Shown piece after piece: positions 40,036 through 44,984 of a stretch of 44,984 nt of DNA. The stretch is from Candidatus Woesearchaeota archaeon (GTDB lineage: Archaea > Nanobdellota > Nanobdellia > Woesearchaeales > SM23-78): positions 1-44,984 of the forward strand of contig JAFGGS010000004.1 of assembly GCA_016930415.1 (NCBI GenBank). The letters run 5' to 3'. Numbering within the stretch: the stretch's first letter is position 1; each line of letters opens with the position of its first letter. Under the pieces are notes generated by a model. It saw only the letters and a program-made list of their open reading frames with translations. It searched no databases and was not told the DNA's origin. Made by a program: the position numbers and the translations under genes.

Positions 40036-41256
40036 CTACATCAGCTTAGGTTCTATCTCAGATATTATAGAGTATCTTCTTGCGCTCTTTGCGTGTTCGT
40101 GTCTTTTCTGCTCGATCCAGTTATATGCTTCCAGACCCATAACCTTCTCTACGAGCCGTTCGCTCGGACAATAGGGCCTGCGCACGCTTCCTTCCAGTTC
40201 TTGCGCGGCGTATTTCATGAGCGCTGCAAACTCTCGTCCGTTGGTCGGCAGAGAGCTTATGGTCTCTGAGCATAGTTCCTCCACGAATGTCCTCAGGTCC
40301 AGGCTGAGGCTCCTCACAGTCTCGGAGTCTGGTCTTAACACCAGTCTCAGGACTGATCCTGCGAAATGGTTCATTCGCTCTTGCGGTTCCAGGTCGAATA
40401 GCAGGTCTGAGTTGTCTGCTTGGGGGCAGACACTCTTTGCAAGGTAGAAGTTCTGGTCGTGCATGGATTCTGCGCTTAGGATCGCGCCGCATCTGGAGTA
40501 TACTTCTCGGATGGCGGTCACAATGCATTTGCCTGCCAGAGCCTCTTCTTCTGTTCCTGGCGAGTATGCCTGCGTCCGGCGTGTGCTTGGCACGAGAAGC
40601 ATGACTGAGCCTGCTTCTATGTTGCTGTCCCATTGCCAGTTCCCTGTGAGTTCTGGCGCGGCCAGGCCTTCCAAGTAGCTTGTAAGGCCAGGGAATTTGG
40701 CGGTCGATATAGGTATAGTTATCCCTTTCTCGAGGAGCCCTTCGACGGTCTCTATGCCGTGGTGCAGGGCCAGGCTCGTCATGACCCTGAGTGCGTGTAG
40801 GAATTCTCTCTTGGCATCGGTCGTGTATTCTACGCCGATTATCCTTGGGAAGTGGGTGTCGTGCAGGGGGCTGTCGTACAGGTATTGTCCGCAGGCGTTA
40901 GGTCCGAATGCGAGCAGTCTTGGATCTGCAAGGCCCTTTCCCCTCACGTCGTCTCTTCCTTGGACCGAGAGCAGGTTCTGCATGGAGCCGATTCCTTTGG
41001 TGTAGGCGATTAGCAGAGTCCCTTCTCGCGCAATCCTCATGTACCTTCCTCTCTCTTCCACGGCCAGGGTCTTGTCTGGGAAGGTGATTATGTGGAGGGA
41101 TGCTTCTTCAAGGCCTGCGGATAGGCGTTTGAGTCCTGATCTTAGCTTCTTGCTTAGGGGCAGGTCGTCTGCTATTGATGATAGCGTGGCTTCTAGGCAG
41201 CTTCCTTTTCCGACTTCCCCCAGGTCAGTGATCCTTGTCGAGCACGACAGTTCCAT
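40036..41256 (-). CDS. Hypothetical protein, 406 aa, under shared regulatory promoter
   Basis: I recognise no family. It has no signal peptide or membrane helix. The N-terminal part has HIITFPDKTLAVEERGRYMRI and a G-rich segment; the middle contains LALHHGIETVEGLLEKG. Cysteines (SCS, GSC, NACG, GKC, RCG, VCP, LCSE, YCP) are numerous but lack a clear binding pattern. The C-terminus is basic, with HEHAKSARRY. TATA (minus strand, 41279-41286) is centred about 26 nt before ATG 41256, so it is leaderless, with copy D of the shared element just upstream. Codons are A/C-ending. Confidence 0.7.
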   Translation of the reverse strand: MELSCSTRITDLGEVGKGSCLEATLSSIADDLPLSKKLRSGLKRLSAGLEEASLHIITFPDKTLAVEERGRYMRIAREGTLLIAYTKGIGSMQNLLSVQGRDDVRGKGLADPRLLAFGPNACGQYLYDSPLHDTHFPRIIGVEYTTDAKREFLHALRVMTSLALHHGIETVEGLLEKGITIPISTAKFPGLTSYLEGLAAPELTGNWQWDSNIEAGSVMLLVPSTRRTQAYSPGTEEEALAGKCIVTAIREVYSRCGAILSAESMHDQNFYLAKSVCPQADNSDLLFDLEPQERMNHFAGSVLRLVLRPDSETVRSLSLDLRTFVEELCSETISSLPTNGREFAALMKYAAQELEGSVRRPYCPSERLVEKVMGLEAYNWIEQKRHEHAKSARRYSIISEIEPKLM

Positions 41257-41274
41257 GCGTTCCGTTCAGCGTCA

Positions 41275-41317
41275 CCAATATATAAGCCTTTCGATTTTAT
41301 AACTACCAAACAGTAGT
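41275..41317 (-). promoter_or_regulatory. Shared regulatory promoter, copy D
   Basis: Read on the minus strand: AACTAC-TGTTTG-GTAGTT, then ATAAAAT, CGAAAG and CTTATATA. TAGT-equivalent-to-CGAAAG spacing is as in copies B, C and E. On the plus strand the same palindrome directly abuts TTATAAAT (41314-41321), so it might also serve a divergent transcript. Confidence 0.68.
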
Positions 41318-41453
41318 TATAAATCAAGATGCTCGAGGTACGCGAATATCTGCAGCGCCAAAAGGAACCAGCCAGGACATGAGCCAACAGAGCCGTCCGT
41401 GGCAGAAGGCAAGAAAGCCCTTACGCAGCCCAGCAAGAAGGCAACTACGAGCC

Positions 41454-41472
41454 TGCGAAAATCTTTTTCGCA
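41454..41472. promoter_or_regulatory. 8-3-8 palindrome immediately upstream of the eL41 TATA box
   Basis: TGCGAAAA-TCT-TTTTCGCA is a perfect inverted repeat ending a few bases before TTTATAAA (41477-41484). It could be an operator of the eL41 promoter, or a hairpin ending a short divergent transcript from copy D. Confidence 0.4.
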
Positions 41473-41508
41473 AGCTTTATAAAGCGAAGCATTTCTCGGG
41501 GTTCCTAG

Positions 41509-41613
41509 ATGAAGAGAAGTTCAAGACGCTGGAAGAAGAAGGGCCAGATGCGCTGGAAGTGGCAGCGTAAAAGGATGAAGAAAGAGAAGAGGAAGAGAAG
41601 GATTAAGCAGTAG
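41509..41613 (+). CDS. rpl41e: Ribosomal protein eL41
   Basis: This 34-codon gene encodes an extremely basic peptide, with MRWKWQRKRMKKEKRKRRIKQ as the C-terminal 21 residues (in pieces: MRWKWQRKRM, KKEKRKRRIKQ). It matches the composition, tryptophan placement and length of eL41, the smallest ribosomal protein, which sits as one helix at the subunit interface. TTTATAAA is centred 29 nt before ATG 41509, so the first ATG is the leaderless start; internal ATG 41548 would give a 21-residue form. It ends with TAG. An overlapping frame from 41379 is not protein-like. Confidence 0.75.
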   Translation: MKRSSRRWKKKGQMRWKWQRKRMKKEKRKRRIKQ

Positions 41614-41669
41614 TTCCTCTAGTTGTTTTTCTTGGTTGGTTTTCAGAAACAAGCGATTTCTTAGCTTAG

Positions 41670-42371
41670 TCAGTGGATTATCTTGAAGTCTTCTAGGTTG
41701 TTCTCGTTGTCTGTCATCGCTGCGGACTTCACGTCTATCTTGGATCCTAGCTTGTGCTTGATGAGCCAGTAGTCTGAGGGTATTATCTTCTCTTTGCCTA
41801 GCTCTTTTAGCAGGAACCATCTTAGCTCTCCATACTCGCCAGGCATGGTCTTCTGGTCATCTGCGCTCATCTTGGTCAAGAATAATATGAAGCTGTGTTT
41901 CACGTCGACGCCGCCCCATACGCGTTCGTGCATCACCCCGCACATCTGGTCGTACTTTGCGTCCAGGCCTGATTTCTGCTTTACGACTCTTGCGCTTGCC
42001 TCCTCAAAGCTCTCTTCGAGGAGCATCTTGCCTCCTATCATGCACCAGTATCCTTTGTAGGGCCTGTTGCTTCTCTTTATCAGCAGGATCTTGTCGTCTT
42101 TGACTACCGCGACGAGTATCACTGGGAGCGGGCTCATCTTTTCCCCCTGCAGGTTCGGGATTATCGGGATGTATTGCTCTGCCTTCCTTGTCAGGGAGTA
42201 GTGGAAGCCTTTTTTCTCGATCAGGCCTTTTTTTTGCATCTGTTCCAAGTGGTATGTTACCATGTTGGATCTTATCTTGAGGTCTTTCTCTATCTCGCTA
42301 AACCTTAGCTTTTCGTCTTTTAGGAAGAGCCGGAATATCTGCTCCCGTTCATCCTTTCCAAGCGCCTTCAT
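41670..42371 (-). CDS. Winged-helix regulator fused to a degenerate Nudix domain
   Basis: Residues 1-65 form a winged helix-turn-helix (FSEIEKDLKIRSNMVTYHLEQMQKKGLI in pieces, wing FHYSLT), as in ArsR/MarR-like regulators. Residues about 82-215 are a Nudix fold, but the Nudix box G113-G114...E120 has R128-VVKQK-SGL where active enzymes have RE-x-x-EE-x-G. The metal-binding glutamates are gone, so it probably binds a nucleotide without cleaving it. Architecture and logic recall NrtR regulators, but with the DNA-binding domain at the other end. It is divergent from an intact Nudix hydrolase gene about 100 nt away, a likely target. Confidence 0.85.
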   Translation of the reverse strand: MKALGKDEREQIFRLFLKDEKLRFSEIEKDLKIRSNMVTYHLEQMQKKGLIEKKGFHYSLTRKAEQYIPIIPNLQGEKMSPLPVILVAVVKDDKILLIKRSNRPYKGYWCMIGGKMLLEESFEEASARVVKQKSGLDAKYDQMCGVMHERVWGGVDVKHSFILFLTKMSADDQKTMPGEYGELRWFLLKELGKEKIIPSDYWLIKHKLGSKIDVKSAAMTDNENNLEDFKIIH

Positions 42372-42469
42372 TCTAGTCGAGAAATGTCGAGGAATTATTT
42401 AAATATTCCCAAGCGGCTCTTGGCTGGCATGGGCATTCTGGCTACGTAAGCCTTTGAGGGGTGTTTTTT

Positions 42470-42940
42470 ATGAATGAGGATAAGACGCATTACATCGCTG
42501 TGACTGGCATTGTTAGGAAGGATGGAAAATATCTTATATGCAAGAGGAGCTTGAAGGAGAAGGCTTTTCCTGGCAAGTGGTGCGTGCCTGGCGGGAAGAT
42601 CGAGAAGAAGGACTTCGTCGATACGCCGAAGGACACCCAGGATCATTGGTTCGACATCTTCGAGAAGACTCTTCGGAAGGAGATCAGGGAGGAGACGAAT
42701 ATCGAGATCAAGGACATCGGGTATGTCTCTAATCTCGCGTTCATCAGGCCGAATGGTTTCTCCACTGTGATCGTCAGTCTTTTTGCAGAGCACGCGTCTG
42801 GCGATGTCAAGATGCTCTGTCCGGATGAGCTCGTGGACTACGCATGGGTATCTCTTGAGGAGGCCAAGGGTTATGACTTGATTGAGAACATCTGGGAGCA
42901 GATGGAGAAGGTAGAGAAGCAATTTAATACCACTAAATAG
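42470..42940 (+). CDS. Nudix hydrolase
   Basis: The 156-residue protein has an intact Nudix core: PGGKIE at about 40-45 and K70-E71-I-R-E74-E75-TNI, with E71, E74 and E75 as metal ligands. About 14 extra residues (KKDFVDTPKDTQDHWFD) lie inside the box between the two halves. It should hydrolyse a nucleoside diphosphate derivative, perhaps a nucleotide sugar or damaged nucleotide. ATG 42470 is preferred to GTG 42461 because GAGGGG (42456-42461) lies eight bases upstream. It is divergent from the wHTH-Nudix regulator. Its 3' end overlaps copy C of the shared promoter. Confidence 0.87.
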   Translation: MNEDKTHYIAVTGIVRKDGKYLICKRSLKEKAFPGKWCVPGGKIEKKDFVDTPKDTQDHWFDIFEKTLRKEIREETNIEIKDIGYVSNLAFIRPNGFSTVIVSLFAEHASGDVKMLCPDELVDYAWVSLEEAKGYDLIENIWEQMEKVEKQFNTTK

Positions 42941-42966
42941 TGACAACAAAATCGAAAGATTTATAT
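42929..42966 (+). promoter_or_regulatory. Shared regulatory promoter, copy C
   Basis: CACTA-AA-TAGTG palindrome (42931-42942) followed by ACAACAAAAT, CGAAAG and ATTTATATA. The palindrome overlaps the stop of the Nudix hydrolase gene. The element drives the 127-aa gene at 43004. Confidence 0.65.
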
Positions 42967-43003
42967 AGCTGTGGATCAAATCATGAGAAAAAGAGGTACA
43001 ACA

Positions 43004-43387
43004 ATGCCAATCCAGAAAAGAACCAAGGGAAGATTCACAATATACGACGTCAAGAAAGGGACTGCAGAGCCAGTCAGCGAAGTCATAGCCATGCTTCGAG
43101 GAGAGCCTGCGCCCAGGCACGACGACCAGATCATGGTTGACCTGACAAGCATGAAACCAAGCAAGCTCACAGGCATCCACACACTCATAACAGACATGCC
43201 TTACCAAGGCAAGGTAAACAAGGTCGTGTTCGCAGTGCCAGACAGCCTGGTCGACGAGACCAACAAGGCAGCGCGGCAGCATACTGAGAGCACACCATAC
43301 TATGTGCCAGGCAACCCAGAGCACGCCAGGCCGACGTACCTCGTCGTCAACAAGACCCAGGCAACTGTCATGGCAAGCCTTGCGTAA
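43004..43387 (+). CDS. Hypothetical protein, 127 aa, under shared regulatory promoter
   Basis: No family is recognised. The product is a soluble alpha/beta-like protein with no cysteines, no signal peptide and no membrane helix. It begins MPIQKRTKGRFTIYDVKKG. Three upstream in-frame starts are possible (GTG 42971, ATG 42983, ATG 43004). AGAGGT (42992-42997) lies six bases before ATG 43004, and transcription should begin near 42990, so 43004 is chosen. Codons are A/C-ending like other genes with this promoter. A 366-codon open frame on the opposite strand (42395-43495) is a shadow. Confidence 0.68.
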   Translation: MPIQKRTKGRFTIYDVKKGTAEPVSEVIAMLRGEPAPRHDDQIMVDLTSMKPSKLTGIHTLITDMPYQGKVNKVVFAVPDSLVDETNKAARQHTESTPYYVPGNPEHARPTYLVVNKTQATVMASLA

Positions 43388-43971
43388 GAGCAGGGCGAGG
43401 ACACCGAAGCTTGAAAATCTGAAAGCTGACAAGACCAACGTCTTTGAGGGTTTCGCAAATCGAAAGCTATTTAAACAACCTATTTTTCCATTCACTCACA
43501 CAAAAATATGGCGAGGATCAAAACACTGATTCTCTACCAAAAGATCAGCGCCAACGTGCGAGTGAGGAGCCTTGAATCAGCCCCGACGGAAATGACCTTT
43601 CCGGCGAAACAGGCCAGGGATTCCGACGCAGGTAAAAAAAAGTGTGACATTCATCCGTGCCAGAACTAAACATTCAGGCACATTGGTAGGAAAGAAGAAG
43701 AAAGGTCTATTAATAATGCATATTAATTAGACATGCAACAGCCAGGGCTAATCTGCCAAGTGCAAGGCAGAGAAGGTCCGCAAGGTTCTTTAACCCTGGT
43801 AAATATTGTAAACTGACAAGATTCAAACCGGATTTTGAACTATTAACAATAATGTTGCGAAGTTTCAGCAATTCTAAAGAGGAATTCTGAACTTGCCAAT
43901 CAAGATTGTCAAGTTTCAGCAATTCTTGAAAAAGAATTTGTGATAGCGTACATCAATAATCAAGGATAAAT
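43388..43971 (+). promoter_or_regulatory. rRNA promoter and leader region; possible small transcript at 43500-43670
   Basis: No convincing gene is seen. CGAAAG-CTATTTAAAC (43461-43476) is a BRE/TATA-like pair, and ATG 43508 could open a 53-codon frame that is not clearly protein-like. It contains a hairpin GGAAA-TGACC-TTTCC, so it may be an RNA. Further on, TTAATAATGCATATTAATTAG (about 43711-43731) could be the rRNA promoter. CCAGGG/CCCTGG encloses CTGCC/GGCAG at about 43742-43799. AAGTTTCAGCAATTCT occurs at 43860-43875 and 43911-43926, each copy within a hairpin. These probably belong to the pre-16S leader. Confidence 0.4.

Positions 43972-44984
<1,013 letters not shown>

Noticed and set aside
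41379-41570. 63-codon frame overlapping eL41
   Set aside because: It has no ribosome binding site, its composition is unremarkable, and it overlaps the better-supported eL41 start and promoter.
42395-43495. 366-codon open frame on the minus strand
   Set aside because: It runs antisense through the Nudix hydrolase and the 127-aa gene, both of which have promoters or ribosome binding sites and sensible products. Its translation is Cys/His/Trp-rich and not protein-like.

Overview
The window looks like a chromosome segment of a small-genome archaeon, most likely a DPANN lineage of the Woesearchaeota/Pacearchaeota kind. That placement is inference. It rests on the archaeal 16S rRNA at the right edge, BHB-type tRNA introns, TATA/BRE promoters with many leaderless starts, and archaeal genes: TFS-like zinc ribbon, eL41, RibL FAD synthetase, pyruvoyl arginine decarboxylase, Ogg2 glycosylase and archaeal TyrRS. 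No insertion sequence or CRISPR array was seen.

Layout. 1-2500: redox cluster (glutaredoxin-like protein, flavin reductase-like protein, desulfoferrodoxin) and a DUF475/TerC-like membrane protein. 2500-8700: small hypothetical gene, Ogg DNA glycosylase, hypothetical gene with a shared regulatory promoter, phosphoglycerate mutase, Tat-exported lytic-transglycosylase-like protein, AlaX, DUF2284 protein and ZIP transporter. 8770-10409: tRNA-His with two introns, a structured RNA and hisS. 10417-14016: GH15 glucanase, tyrS and an enolase-phosphatase-like HAD protein. 14020-25305: one giant gene (3761 codons) with one ATP-grasp domain and eight phosphohistidine swivel domains. 25400-29800: small membrane ORF, pdaD, ribL, DUF112 transporter, lipoprotein, DEDDh exonuclease and a membrane protein. 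29980-32378: solute-binding lipoprotein overlapping a HAMP sensor. 32380-34205: TFS-like gene, then a Phe/Tyr/Trp-rich leader peptide ahead of a type I DAHP synthase. 34190-37800: two membrane proteins, a hypothetical gene, tRNA-Ile(UAU) with intron and a secreted protein. 37860-39300: tRNA-Glu with intron, a structured trailer and a sensor gene broken by an in-frame TAG. 39459-43387: lineage-specific genes, eL41, and a divergent pair of wHTH-Nudix (degenerate) and Nudix hydrolase. 43388-44984: rRNA leader and partial 16S.

The strongest leads are four. (1) The eight-swivel giant has no PEP-binding barrel and an alternating module pattern. (2) A leaderless 30-codon leader peptide ending in Tyr-Trp-stop precedes DAHP synthase and is followed by mutually exclusive hairpins, which suggests an archaeal attenuator. 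(3) Five promoters share a palindrome, a TCGAAAG element and a TATA box at fixed spacing, which suggests a regulon of mostly unknown genes. (4) Two structured RNAs just downstream of tRNA-His and tRNA-Glu share an internal-loop motif.

Regulatory architecture. First genes of transcription units commonly have a TATA box centred 25-31 nt before the start codon, so they are probably leaderless. Genes with a leader or inside operons carry GGAGG-type ribosome binding sites. These two rules were used to choose starts. All coordinates and pairings were read by eye; no alignment or folding program was run.
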